Source of the DNA: Watersipora subatra
Taxonomy: Eukaryota; Bryozoa; Gymnolaemata; Cheilostomatida; Watersiporidae
Direction: 5' to 3'
NCBI RefSeq assembly: GCF_963576615.1
Contig: NC_088708.1
Location: 57,771,196 to 57,835,195 of the forward strand
Length of the DNA stretch: 64,000 nt
The translations under genes were made by a program, and so were the position numbers. A model generated the notes under the pieces. The model ran no database searches, was not told where the DNA came from, and saw only the letters and a list, made by a program, of their open reading frames with translations. Positions 1-11,400 of this stretch are shown piece by piece. Each line of letters starts with the position of its first letter. The first letter of the stretch is position 1.

Positions 1-261
1 AGTTGAGCTATGTATACAATATTTCATTTGATTATGTCTAGATAAGTAAATGCACTATAGTAACGTAAACTAGAGCTTGATAATATTTAACACATTTGCT
101 GATTGATAAGGTGATTTAGTTTGTCAGGAGCTATACCAGCCCGTGGTAACGCATATTGTAGAAAGCACAAACTGTAATAAAATTTGAAGATTTAAAAGTT
201 GCAATTGGATAGATCTAGCCAAAAGATGAAATACACGTCATGAAAATGTGGTAGAAGTCTC

Positions 262-369
262 TTACATCTGCTCTTCATAGTCATACACTTGCTCCGTCGG
301 TAGATCTGAGTTATCTCCTTTGGGCGGACCATCAGGATTGCTGGAGAACTGTTGGAAAACGCTTGCTTT
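262..369 (-). CDS. Terminal coding exon of an unidentified gene
   Basis: Reading the minus strand, an acceptor (TAG at 370-372) is followed by 35 sense codons and a TAA stop at 262-264. The peptide starts KASVFQQFSSNPDG, continues PPKGDNSDLPTEQ and ends VYDYEEQM. It is acidic, proline-rich and hydrophilic, with the composition of a cytoplasmic C-terminal tail. I infer a real exon from the in-phase acceptor, the pyrimidine-rich stretch before it and the protein-like composition. I could not find the preceding exon in 370-2757. Upstream exons may lie on the far side of the LINE insertion. I do not recognise the family. Chance open frame is the main alternative. Confidence 0.4.
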   Translation of the reverse strand, partial: KASVFQQFSSNPDGPPKGDNSDLPTEQVYDYEEQM

Positions 370-2757
370 CTACGGCCAAACAGTAGAAAGGATTCAGAAA
401 ATACTATTGATTGTATAATTGATCGTAATATATCTATTTGTTGGCTGTAGTGAATATTATATTGAAAATTTGCGAGTTAACAATGTTTGATGTTTTTGAA
501 TAGACTCTTTACTGAACCAAATCAGTAAGTAGCATTAAACAATTGATGTGTGAATCTGCACTACCGTTTTTCATGCAGTAGATGGAAACTAGCCAAAACA
601 TGAATCATCAAAATTTTTTACTTAATTATTTTCGTAGATTTAATTAATTCTGAGAAAATGATAATTTTAGTCCATTAGACATGTGAATCTAAATCTAAGG
701 AATGAGTAATAACTAAGGTGAAGGTTATTGAATGAAGGTTTTTGAATGGAATAAAGGGTTTGGCCACACAGCCTAGCTTGACGTGAGGATACGAAAACTA
801 GCTCTTAGCGTGCTTGCATAGAGAACACATATTCTTCTGTGATTTTAGTCTTCCGAGTTTTCGTAGTTTGCAAAATTCTGTTTTGTCAGTGCAGTTTTGC
901 CTGTACCGTGTGCTTCCTGTACCATGTTCTTCATGCACTATTGTTATTGGTAGATTGTCTGCGTATGAAGGTAGCTCTGCCTTACATTGCTTGCTTTTAT
1001 GATAATATGACGTTTCTAGCTTGTAACATCTATCCCCAAACAAAGCCCTAACCATAATAAGGAAATTGTCTTGAATTTTTTAATCGAGTCCAACTAAGGT
1101 GCCAACTGAAAGCAGGTGTTTGAAAAGTGTCTCTAGCAAAACAATACAGTGAGTTAATACAGACTATTGAGTTGCTTATAATTCCATTTTGCGTCCCACT
1201 TTAGAAGTAACACACACGATGACCTCTCAGAGAGAAATAAGGGCTCAATGTGATTGAAAGATGTAATAGATTCATTTCGGCACGTATTAGCACGATGACT
1301 GCGACTTTTATTCGATATTTTGTGAGAAAGGAGTGATAGTGATTTAGAAAATCCATTTTTTCTATTTAAAGGCTAACTGACAGCACAAAATATCATTGCA
1401 TTAACAGTAACACATAAAATTGGAATATATTTTTTGTGTAATTCTGACTGAATACCAGGTTTTACCAACATTTTCCAACTGTGAAAATGGACAGAAAGAT
1501 TTGCATTCTTCACTTTTTGAACTAGATTAATCACAAAATTGTCCGTTTAAAATCCTTATTCACGAAAGCAAAGCATGTGTTAAAAGGCCTTAAACAGATA
1601 ACTTAGCAACGGGATGGGAAAAATATATTACAATGGCGGCCATCAAAAGAGTCTTGTGTCACATTCACACGTTGGTTAATCATTAGCATTGACATATCAC
1701 AGCTTGGAGCGTGCATACGAATGTTTTGTCTCAAAAAACTGGCTTTTTGGTTCTGCTAATGTCAAACTCATGGATGAAAATGAATTACCACAATTATACT
1801 GATATAAATATATGTCATTTAAAGCACTATCACTTAACCATTATGTACTGCATGACTAGATATCTGATTGTTTGATATTTGAAAAAATGAATGTACCTGA
1901 CTTAAATATGTTTACAAAAAGGAATGACTAATATGCCTTGTGAGTACTGAGAATATAAGGTAATTTACAATGTAGATCTAAAGATGCCATTAATTGAATA
2001 GAACAAATCAACTAATGACTGCTGCGCAATTTAGGAGCAGAAAACTGCTTTAATTTAATTTTCTCGGTCAAAAATATTGTAGATGAAATTTTTATGGTCC
2101 ACTGCTCAAGTTTTATGGAACACTCTTTACAGTCAAAACGCTTTATCAAGCCTCGATAAGATAGATTGACTAATCCAATCAATGTCACTCCTGACAGGAG
2201 AAAAGAAAGAGCTCTCATAATTGCATTTGCCTTATCGCTGTACCCTATATAGTATACTTTGTAATCATAGATATCTTTTCTCATTTTGATTTTAAGTAAT
2301 ATGCTAGAAATTTGTGCAGGAAGGTATACAACAAATTTTCATGGGTCAGTATAGAACTGCTATAGTTAAGGCTGAATGTCATATTAGAATTTAGTTGCAA
2401 CAGAACTTGGCTGATTTATTGGAGTTAGCATAAATAATCTTGACAAAGAGCTACAATAATTTAGGTTATCTATAAATAAATGCACAGCTTGTTGCTGTAA
2501 ATCCACTAACTTTTGCGTCAGCGAAATCATTGCATACAATTTCCAACAGATGCTTCATTGGTCAATCTCCTACATGTAGAGCTGTTAAGGAATGGAAGTG
2601 GCCAAAACTAGATTAACCAAAGACTATATGTTACATTATGTTTATTCCGTCAGTCTGCATTTAAAGAATCGCAGGTGTGACTTATTGCAAACCGTGGACA
2701 ACAGGAGCCAAATGGGTAGAACAAATCACTAGTACACGTCTTAGTATATCAGGCCAT
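370..2757. other. AT-rich stretch without a supported gene
   Basis: I see only short open frames here. A minus frame at 2012-2284 has one hydrophobic stretch (ALSFLLSGVTLIGLV) and a minus frame at 798-1055 is cysteine-rich, but neither has family resemblance or clear splice signals. The sequence at about 1340-1500 looks like a diverged copy of 41010-41130 (shared phrases around CATTAAC, TTTTGTGTA, CAACATTTT and GACAGAAAGA), so part of this stretch is probably an old dispersed repeat. Confidence 0.4.
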
Positions 2758-2860
2758 GTCTAGGTCTAGGTCTAGGTGTTTTAAGAACCCGTAAATCCCG
2801 AAATCGGGCAAAAGAAGGCCGTTGAGAACTTTATTTAAAAATAGTCAATAAAACATAAAA

Positions 2861-5590
2861 TTATGGTAAGCCGCGCAAGTTGCGCGATGTTCTAGGTAAA
2901 AAACTATTCATATAAAACCCGGTGTTTGCACATACAGCTGAAGGAGCACCCCCCGTAACCAGTCTTGTTTCATGACTGTGAAGAACATTTTGTATTTGGT
3001 TAAAACTTTCGATAAGAGATTCATGGCAGTCGTCAGATAAAATCTTTAGCATGAGAGACATTCTTGCATGTTTGCGTCTTAGTTCTAAAAGTTCTAGATC
3101 TATAAAAATTCTTGCCTCTGTAACACTCTGCCTACCTTTCAAACCAGATATAAACCTAACCGCCTTTCTTTGGACTGCTTCCAATGATGCTACCTGTCGC
3201 ATCAAATGAGGGTCCCATACTTCACTCGCATATTCCAATATTGGTCTACACAGAGTGAGATATGCAACCCTTCTAACCCTCATCGGCGCATTAAACAAAA
3301 CATGTTTCATCATTCCCAATCGCTGACTTGCCTTAGATATGATTGAGTCTATATGTAAATCCCAATTAAAATCATTTGATATAAAAACTCCGAGGTATTT
3401 AAAACTGTCTACTACAGATAAAGGTCTGCCACTTAGGTAATACACCACATCTGGGTTTCCGCTACTCTGCCTTGCAAAACGAACGATTTGGCATTTATCA
3501 GTGTTAAAATTCATTTTCCAGTTATAGGCCCACTGGTCTAATATGTTTAAATCCTCCTGGAAATTCACTGAATCCTGAAGGGTGTCCACCCGAGAAAAAA
3601 GTAAAGCGTCGTCTGCAAAAAGCTTGATAGTAGAAAAATTTAGATTATCGGAGATATCATTTATGTACACCAAAAATAGGGTGGGCCCGAGGACAGACCC
3701 TTGTGGAACGCCCGATGAAACCAGCAGGTCAGAAGATGCAGCACCCTCTATCACTACTCTTTGGAGTCTGTTTGACAGAAAGTCCCTAATCCAATTTACC
3801 ATGTACGGGTTTATGTTTGATTTTATCAATTTGTCGATCAACAAGCCGTGAGACACCTTGTCAAATGCCTTAGAAAAATCCAGTACCGCTGCATGTACTA
3901 TATTATTGTTATCTACTAATTTCATTATTTCATTCACAGTAGAGACTAGCTGGGTGGAGCAAGATAGGCCTTTTCTGAAACCGTGTTGGTTAGAATATAT
4001 GACATTTACCAGATCTTTATTGATGTTACTAAGCACAATATGTTCTAACAATTTGCAAGCAATGCATGTCAGAGATATGGGCCTAAAATTTCCCGGATCT
4101 TCCCGACTGCCTTTTTTATGTACCGGAACTACATTGGCCACTTTCCAGATATCTGGAAGTTTTCCAATGTTCAACGAGTACTGGAATATGCTCGCCAATA
4201 TCTTACTAATAATTTCAGGTTCTAGGCAAAGATCTTCTTTTCTAAACTTATCTGGGCCCGGGGCTTTCCCGCGCTTAAGAGTATTTAGAAGTTTGAGAAC
4301 TCCATCACTTGTTACTTGTATAGGGCATTTATCTGCAGAAAGTTCAGTTTGAGTTGTGGAAAAACAGTCACTATTTGAAAAAACACCCTGAAAAAATTCG
4401 TTAAAAATCTCAGATGATTCTAAGGCTGATTTATTTTTGAAAACCGCAGTGCCTTGTGAGTTTTTTCCAGTTTTCCGCCTATAAAAAGAGTAAAATGGTT
4501 TGCTATCACCCCTTTCCAAGGGTTCAAACAGCACTCGGTGGTAATATTCCTGCTCCATTTTACGAAAACTCTTTCTGTTGGTACGCCTAGTTTGTTTATA
4601 CTTGGAGAAATCTACTTCTAACCCAGTGTGCTTACTTCTGTCATAAAGTTTTCGCTGTTGTTTCACTGCACGCCTGGCTGAGTTATTAAACCATATTGGC
4701 TCCCTGTTATCATTTTTCTTAGGGATACATTTAGGAACAAATCTATTGACAGCTAGATTCATGGACGTCTCAAAAATCTGCCAGACGGAGTTGATACTCG
4801 TTTTACTTTCAATTGCCTGTACTATATCTGTCAGAGTATCAGTTAAAAGTTCTTTAATAGCAGTAGAATCAGCCTTGTGGTATAATTTGATAAAAGAAGG
4901 CTGTTCATGAGATGTCTTAAAATTTGCTGCTACACAGAGTTCAACTAAAAAATGATCGCTGATACCGGGGTTGATTATCCTGTAGTCATAAATAAAACTA
5001 GACTTATTTGTCATAACTAGATCTAAAGTGTTTCCTAGCTGATGTGTTTGTTCCATTATAATCTGACGCATATCATGAGACAAGATGCAGTTCAAAAAAG
5101 ATCTATGCAATTGTTTTTGATTTGAGTTTGATCGAATTTGTAGGTTGCACCAATCTATATCTGGAAAATTAAAATCCCCCACAACTAGTACATTAGACCC
5201 TGGAAAATCAGAGGTCATAAAATCCAGCAATTCCTCAAGTGGTGCAACTGCCTCTCCCGTCAGCCCAGGCGGAACATAACAACAAAGAACAAAAAATTCA
5301 TTTTCATCTCTAGGACATCCAACTTTCACACAAACAGCCTCAACGGGTAAGAAAGATCTTTTGAAAAGGACTTGTTCTTGAGGCAAACTGGCTGTCAAAG
5401 CTAACAAAACACCACCACCATGACAATCTCGATCATGTCTGTATATAATTTTTTGAGAAGAGCTCAGAATCATTTCATTATTAAATGATGGATCAAGATG
5501 GGTTTCGGTTATGCACAATATATCATATTCCGAAGACAGAACTTGGATGTCATTCAGTTTGCCTCTAACAGATCTAGCATTGAGCAGCAA
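2861..5590 (-). CDS. LINE ORF2: apurinic endonuclease plus reverse transcriptase
   Basis: An open frame of 909 codons ends at TAA 2861-2863. The N-terminal 220 residues are an APE-type endonuclease: LNARS at 3-7, the glutamate-containing TETHLDP near 28, GDFNFPD near 138 and the SDH catalytic triplet at 211-213. The reverse transcriptase follows: the finger motif with NFRPISL near 501, the first catalytic aspartate in DFSKAFD near 571, SSGVPQGSVLGP near 625 and the YxDD-type box FADDALLF near 658. The C-terminal 200 residues hold the usual thumb/connection region. Length and domain order are normal for Jockey/CR1-group ORF2. The frame begins at a TTG. It is in fact open further upstream and overlaps the end of ORF1 without an ATG, so translation probably depends on reinitiation or frameshifting. 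No internal stop is seen, so the protein may be functional. Confidence 0.9.
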   Translation of the reverse strand: MLLNARSVRGKLNDIQVLSSEYDILCITETHLDPSFNNEMILSSSQKIIYRHDRDCHGGGVLLALTASLPQEQVLFKRSFLPVEAVCVKVGCPRDENEFFVLCCYVPPGLTGEAVAPLEELLDFMTSDFPGSNVLVVGDFNFPDIDWCNLQIRSNSNQKQLHRSFLNCILSHDMRQIIMEQTHQLGNTLDLVMTNKSSFIYDYRIINPGISDHFLVELCVAANFKTSHEQPSFIKLYHKADSTAIKELLTDTLTDIVQAIESKTSINSVWQIFETSMNLAVNRFVPKCIPKKNDNREPIWFNNSARRAVKQQRKLYDRSKHTGLEVDFSKYKQTRRTNRKSFRKMEQEYYHRVLFEPLERGDSKPFYSFYRRKTGKNSQGTAVFKNKSALESSEIFNEFFQGVFSNSDCFSTTQTELSADKCPIQVTSDGVLKLLNTLKRGKAPGPDKFRKEDLCLEPEIISKILASIFQYSLNIGKLPDIWKVANVVPVHKKGSREDPGNFRPISLTCIACKLLEHIVLSNINKDLVNVIYSNQHGFRKGLSCSTQLVSTVNEIMKLVDNNNIVHAAVLDFSKAFDKVSHGLLIDKLIKSNINPYMVNWIRDFLSNRLQRVVIEGAASSDLLVSSGVPQGSVLGPTLFLVYINDISDNLNFSTIKLFADDALLFSRVDTLQDSVNFQEDLNILDQWAYNWKMNFNTDKCQIVRFARQSSGNPDVVYYLSGRPLSVVDSFKYLGVFISNDFNWDLHIDSIISKASQRLGMMKHVLFNAPMRVRRVAYLTLCRPILEYASEVWDPHLMRQVASLEAVQRKAVRFISGLKGRQSVTEARIFIDLELLELRRKHARMSLMLKILSDDCHESLIESFNQIQNVLHSHETRLVTGGAPSAVCANTGFYMNSFLPRTSRNLRGLP

Positions 5591-5607
5591 GATTTTAATC
5601 GATGTTA

Positions 5608-5919
5608 TTACTTGTTCACTTTTATTATTTTCCCTTTTTTGATTTTGTACGCAGAATCTGGGTCTGCCTCCCTCGTTTCTCTCAACTCCTTTCGAAGCCG
5701 AAAATCCTCTTCTTGTTCTTTTTTAGAAAGATCTTTTCTAGCAAAAATACCTGACAGCTTCATGCCATTAATCCTGCTCAACAACTCAAACATTTGATTT
5801 TCAGACCTAGTGGATATTCTAAGAGGGCGAGGTCGCTCTTTGTGCTTTGAAGCATCGTACCTACCTAACCTATAGCTGTTATTCTTTTCTACTTTCATGT
5901 CAATATGGCAACGAATCAA
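5608..5919 (-). pseudogene. LINE ORF1, C-terminal fragment
   Basis: This frame of about 103 codons lies directly upstream of ORF2, in another frame, and ends at TAA 5608-5610. It contains the phrase RLGRYD followed by RPRPLRI, as in ORF1 proteins of CR1/L2-like LINEs, then a charged stretch (RKDLSKKEQEEDFRLRKEL) that usually ends these proteins. Family ORF1 proteins are normally several hundred residues, and the coiled-coil and RNA-binding parts are missing, so the copy is truncated at its 5' end. An in-frame TAG lies just before the first codon. Confidence 0.6.
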
Positions 5920-6054
5920 TTTCTAGTCGATTGTGAGTATCCAAGATTTTTCTTAAGAACGGTCGTAAAACAGCAGCTTTAGATTCTATAGGTTAAACAA
6001 TGTTCGTTTGGTTTTATATGATGCAACGAAGGGCTAATAATTTGCCCTAAGAAG

Positions 6055-6232
6055 CATACCTGCCAACTCTCACGCATTGGGCGTGAGACTCACGCAATCA
6101 CCCCAAAGAAAAAATGAAAATGCGTGAGATTTTTGCCTCAATTTCCACAATTGTATATATACTATCATTGATACATCAATTGCCCCAAAACCAAATCTCA
6201 CGCATTGCCCCACTCTTGGGTTGGCAGGTCTG
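6055..6232. mobile_element. 178-bp MITE with 8-bp target duplication
   Basis: The ends are CATACCTGCCAAC and its inverted partner GTTGGCAGGTCTG (12 of 13 bases match). They are flanked by the exact 8-bp direct repeat CTAAGAAG at 6047-6054 and 6233-6240. Inside, the phrase CTCACGCATTG occurs near both ends. It has no coding capacity. An 8-bp duplication and CA...TG termini fit a hAT- or P-type non-autonomous element. Confidence 0.85.
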
Positions 6233-6240
6233 CTAAGAAG

Positions 6241-8401
6241 TAAACGATTTATTTTAGATGCCACTGGCAAACATACAAAAAATTCGTTCGTATATTGAAT
6301 AAATAAAAGGCTAATGTGCGTACATACTCGGTGAGAATATAGTGTTTGGTATTCAATCTTTTTGAAATATGACCAGGTTCTACGAAAGGGTGAATAGCAA
6401 GCCATTTCGTATTGAGGCCGGGTTGAACAATAATTCCACGCCGTCCGTATTTAGCTGAGCATATCTAGCGAATAATAGCTGAGCATTCTACAAATTGGCC
6501 AATCAATGAACGCAACTCTCGTAATGGCATTGTTAGTATGCGACGCTTAACCTGCCTTTGTTACCAAAGGGTGGCGTACATCCGCTAAAAATCGCACGAA
6601 CTTTAAAAAGTCTCGGTATTTGTTTCTAGGCTGCATATTGTTAAACCAGCTTTTCTCTATTATATTATAGTTGAAATAATAATAAAATACGAAGTCTTAA
6701 ACACAAATTTTGAAATTATACAAGATTACTCTACTGAACACAATATACCAAGTGGGTTGATGCGAAGATTTTTACATTAGGTACCCGCATCACTCAGTGG
6801 GTATTTTGTACATGGTTCGGGAGTTGAAGTTGTAAATATTTTTTCGATTGATTACATTTGGTTTTTATTAAACTTTAGGAGTTGTAGTAATGTATAAATC
6901 GCATGGTAGAATTCCCATGTTGATTCCCCTTGCCACAAATTTTGACAATAGAATTAGGTATATTATTATTATGTTATATCATATAGATACATGTACTGTA
7001 CATTTATAATACAACGAAATAATGAAATACAGATATAATATTGTTTCCCTCATTGTACGTGTATTGTATTCCTTCTATAAAATTGGCTCTTTGTGCATCG
7101 AGCAAATTTCAGGCTTGCAATAATAACTTTGGATGATGCGCTCAGTCGAGTGTGCTGTTTTATCTTTTTGTTCTTTTTATGTTGACAAGCAGTTGCTCAG
7201 TTAGAAAGGGCTGATTGATTAGTGTAACATAACACAGCAACACTCATAAATAATTGGGCCAGTGAGGAGTGTAGGCCAGTGTACTATTGTTGGTTTGAAT
7301 ACTTACATGTCTGAATCCAACAAATGTAGGTATCTAACTTGTTCGCGTACTCAAGTTTGTGTAGGGTAATTGGTTCGTTCAAGTTTTAGCCTAGTAAAGG
7401 ATTTTATGAATTTATTTAGGCAGTTGCCCCACATCATTGGACCACAAGTTAGATAAATGCTTGTCAATATTGTGAACGCAACAGTGATATATATTGACTA
7501 TTTATAAGATTGGCTAAGCTGCCTCATAAAAAGACAAGTTGGAGCTTGGAAGTAAATCTAGTAGTGCATACTGTGTGCTCCAAAAGATTAACTGAGTTTT
7601 TGAAGTGTTGGAAAACTTCTACAGTATTTTTCTATCACTTCAACATTATTAGATGAGATCAGCAGTGTTGGTGATTGTTGAAAAGATCAAATAGGTATAA
7701 TTAATTTCCATGAATATAAAGAGATTTACTGAAGGAAAGAAAGAGTACTAAAGTGCTACTAAAGCTAGTAATACTTTAGTACTGAAGGCTTTAGTAACGT
7801 TAATAAGCCTGTAGTGAAGCCCTATTAACTAAGCTTTCAGTAATTAAACTAGTTTAGTTGCTAAAGGCTAATAAAATAATTTATTGTTAAAAAGAACACA
7901 AACAAAATGTTGGATTTGGTAGACACGGCCAAGCTAATGAACAAAAACATTTCCTAGCTGCCATAAAGAAACAAGACTTTAACTATACGAGATTTTTGGA
8001 GGAAATAAAAATAACACTTGATGACTAATAGAAGTGTCACTTAAGAAGCTGGTTTACTCAGTATAGAACAAAACATTAGTTGCAACAAACTTTGGTAGAA
8101 GATGATCCAGACGGTTGTAATCACTTGTTTATAGACTAGGCTATGACAAGTGAAACAAATGCACTGTGGGAAAAAAGCCTGATTGTAACTTTAAACATCA
8201 TACAGAGATTTTTTTTAGTATTTTTGGTTTAAATGAAATGCAGTTCCTAAACAAAGGCTGTTTATTTCGGGAATTTTGCCTGAATTACTGCCATGATCAC
8301 TTCAGTTCATTTTTTGCACCCATTGTCATTGTATTTTATTAAACTGGGATTGTGAACATTACAGGCTATGAAGATACGAGAAAATGATGTAGAGCATTAT
8401 C
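6241..8401. other. Upstream region of TUBD1, no coding signal seen
   Basis: This AT-rich stretch has only short frames. At about 7740-7870 there is a cluster of short repeats built on ACTTTAGTA/CTAAAG. A possible acceptor (ATTACAG, 8358-8364) lies shortly before the TUBD1 start, so the 5' UTR may be spliced. I cannot place the promoter. Confidence 0.35.
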
Positions 8402-11400
8402 ATGCCCTTTGTCACTGTCCAGCTTGGTCAGTGCGGTAACCAACTTGGCACGCAATTCTTTAAGTCTCTTATTGATGATGCCCTTGATGAGACAACAGGC
8501 TGCTCAAAGCAAGCCAATGAAGATTACCAGCAGGTTTTGTTGGACAGGTTTGTTTCATTCGGTAAATGATAGTTCATTTCCAGTTCTTGCATCTGAAGTT
8601 TCATTTCAGATATTATTTTGGCTGCACAAGATCTATTGTGATCGCTATATCTAAGTCAACGAACGTCTGTCTTTTTAACCTACATGTATAGCCACCTTGT
8701 AATATAATTGATTTACGACAAGCATTCACAATAAAAATATATTTGAATAAGTTTTTATTGCTTTTCTATGTGTATGCTTTATATTTTTGAGGATTGTGTT
8801 ACTGATACGCTGTCAGGAGCAAGTAGCCGTTGGCTATCAAGCAATTTTGTTTGAAATGGTTTTTTTGTTATTATTGTTGCATCAATTAATACGGTATGTG
8901 ATAAATATAGATTATCACAATTATATCTTGAGCTGTGTAGAGTGCAGTGGTGAAATACACCATTATTTTGTGAGTGTGCTGGATGGTCTAGGGCTGATGA
9001 ATAGGCAAAGAGCAATAGACGAGTTTCACAACCTTTGTAAAACAAATTCAATTTCGAAGTTATCAGCACTTCCAAGATTACTTACAATAACCATTTTTTT
9101 ATACTTTGTAAGTGGCTTTATAAAATATTTTAATTGGAAATACGCTTAACTAAGAAACGGCCTTGTACTTTAAATTCTACTTACTGTAACTTCCACACCT
9201 CCTGCAGGCTCAAAGCTAACTAATGAGCGGAGATACTGTTTCCACACGTAACCTGCTGTAACCATGAATTGTTTTTTATGCACTAGTTTGTTTTGTTGTA
9301 CCGTCCCTTTACAGATATTGATTGACCTATTATTCAACAGCTGGGCTATTCCTTTGCTATCTGTTGCAGGTTCTTTACTGACAATGCTGGAAAAAGTGGC
9401 ACTCATATCTACACTCCTCGATCGGTTCTGATTGACATGGAGAGCAAGGTACTTGCCCAATCAGTTGCCATAGCACAGCAAACCAAGTGCTGGAGATACT
9501 CTGCTAAACAACAATTTTCACAAAAGTCTGGCTCTGGCAACAACTGGGCCTATGGCTACTGCGTACACGGTAGTAGGTGTGACCCTGGCATTGAGCAGGT
9601 GATACGACTACAAGTGGAGAAATGTGACAGGTTAGCTCTGGCTTAATTATATAAGATCATTTCTAGTATTTCTTAATTTTATGTTTTGCAAAAGAAATGA
9701 CATTCATAACTACTAAATTTTGGTCAGCCTGCATGATTGTGTTCAGGGGTAAATAACTCCAAAAATAATGCTCGTGAAAATATTTATGGAGCCAGGCTGT
9801 GGATGCGATTCTGCTAGCCTTAGCTTGCTCATAGCAAATGTAGGAGAAATTTTTCCCTCCCAAGAATAATTACTTTCATAAGTTTTCAGCTATTTGACTT
9901 CATATCGCTAGATTTGCTAAGATACACATGATTAGCTATCAGCTAATGGTTTCCACATAAAATAACAAAGGTTTTGGGCTTTGCAGGTTTGATGGCTTTC
10001 TTTGTCTAATGAGTTTAGCTGGTGGAACAGGTTCAGGTCTGGGTACATACGTAACAGAAATGCTTCGTGATGTTTACCCTAGAGCCTTTCTTGTCAATCA
10101 AGTTGTTGCACCATACAAGAGTGGAGAAGTCATCCTTCAAAGCTACAATGCCTTGCTGACCTTAGCCCACTTGTATGAGGTTAGTTTAGTATGCGCCCCC
10201 GCTATATGACATTACTAGCATGCTTTTCAGCATTTGAACAGAAGCTAAGAACATTTAGCCCTTCTCTAGATACAGTAGCTAAATGTTCTGTCACCACGTA
10301 TAGGCAAGTACTTTTAGTAGCGTCTGATGTGGCATCAATTCTTATTTTCTTAAACTCATTAGGTGCTGTTGTACAGGCTCCTTGCTAATAAGGTCATTTG
10401 ATTTATGATGGAGCAGAATTTGCTGTGTTAATCTTGAATGCTTAGCCAATCAAAATGCGGAAAGCCTGAAGGAATTAGGGAACTGAAGGCTATGTCTATG
10501 TTTTCCTAGCCTCCCTACCACTCACAAATGCCTCGGCGTTGTATGGCCACTGAGTTTTATGTGTATAGGCTGTGCCTTTGCATACAGATTTTAAACAGAT
10601 TTGAATGTCTTTGAAACTGATTGCTATGTACATGGCCCGCTAATTATTGTATCATTCATTTCTATTATAGTAGTCATGTTTTGCTACCTCTTTTATCATA
10701 AGATAATATGTACATCGACAGAAAAATTTTGATCGTAGAAATTAATGGTTTCAAAAAATCACATTTTAGTTTTTAAGCATTGCTTTATTTCAAACATACT
10801 ATTCCATAACTTGATTATTAAATTTAAAATGAAACCATTTAATCTCATTGACACATGATATATATCTTATTATTAGACACGCTTGTAAGTAATATATATT
10901 TTTCTAACATTAAATATTAGCAACATTATTTATTCAGTATATTCATATATAAGCCAAGGTGTTTGCCTAAACATCAGTAAATTTGTTTTATCATAAATAC
11001 CTCAAGAGATGAACGGTAAGCCAATCTGTGAGTGCACTCTGTCTGCAAGCCGTATGAGATGCAGAGGCTGTCAGTTTAAATCACAACTGAAGCAACCTGT
11101 TCTTTGTGATGCATAGACCTATTAACTATACTATTATAGTATATAGTTGTATAGTATGTACTAGTATGTATAGTATCTACTATTAACTATGTATAGTTAA
11201 TAGGTCTATGTTGTGATGTCACAGCAACACTGTGTTAGTAGATTTGGCAAAGTATGGTGTTATCAACAAAGGAAGTAGTAGTTCTAGGGCCGCTATTGGT
11301 CAGCGCTTTGCACTTGTAAACACATAAGAAGCTATTCGATCGAATCTGGAGGGTTTATTTTTGCAATTATATGAAAACATTTTATTAACTGATGTTGGCG

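Larger units (their letters stand above)
2758..5919 (-). mobile_element. CR1/L2-group non-LTR retrotransposon (LINE), 5'-truncated
   Basis: The element carries the tail of an ORF1 and a full endonuclease/reverse-transcriptase ORF2 on the minus strand. Its 3' end is not poly(A) but three copies of the hexamer GTCTAG (plus-strand view, 2758-2775), a short-repeat tail typical of the CR1/L2 group. The open ORF2 with intact catalytic motifs suggests recent insertion. The 5' boundary is set by the loss of ORF1 coding signal near 5919, where an in-frame TAG appears just upstream. This matches 5' truncation during target-primed reverse transcription. I found no convincing target-site duplication. Confidence 0.85.

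Noticed and set aside
2012-2284. 90-codon minus-strand frame with one hydrophobic segment
   Set aside because: It has an ATG but no family resemblance, conserved motif or neighbouring exon. A chance frame in AT-rich DNA is as likely.
3582-4352. Plus-strand frames of 89 and 164 codons inside the LINE
   Set aside because: They are shadows of the reverse-transcriptase frame on the other strand.
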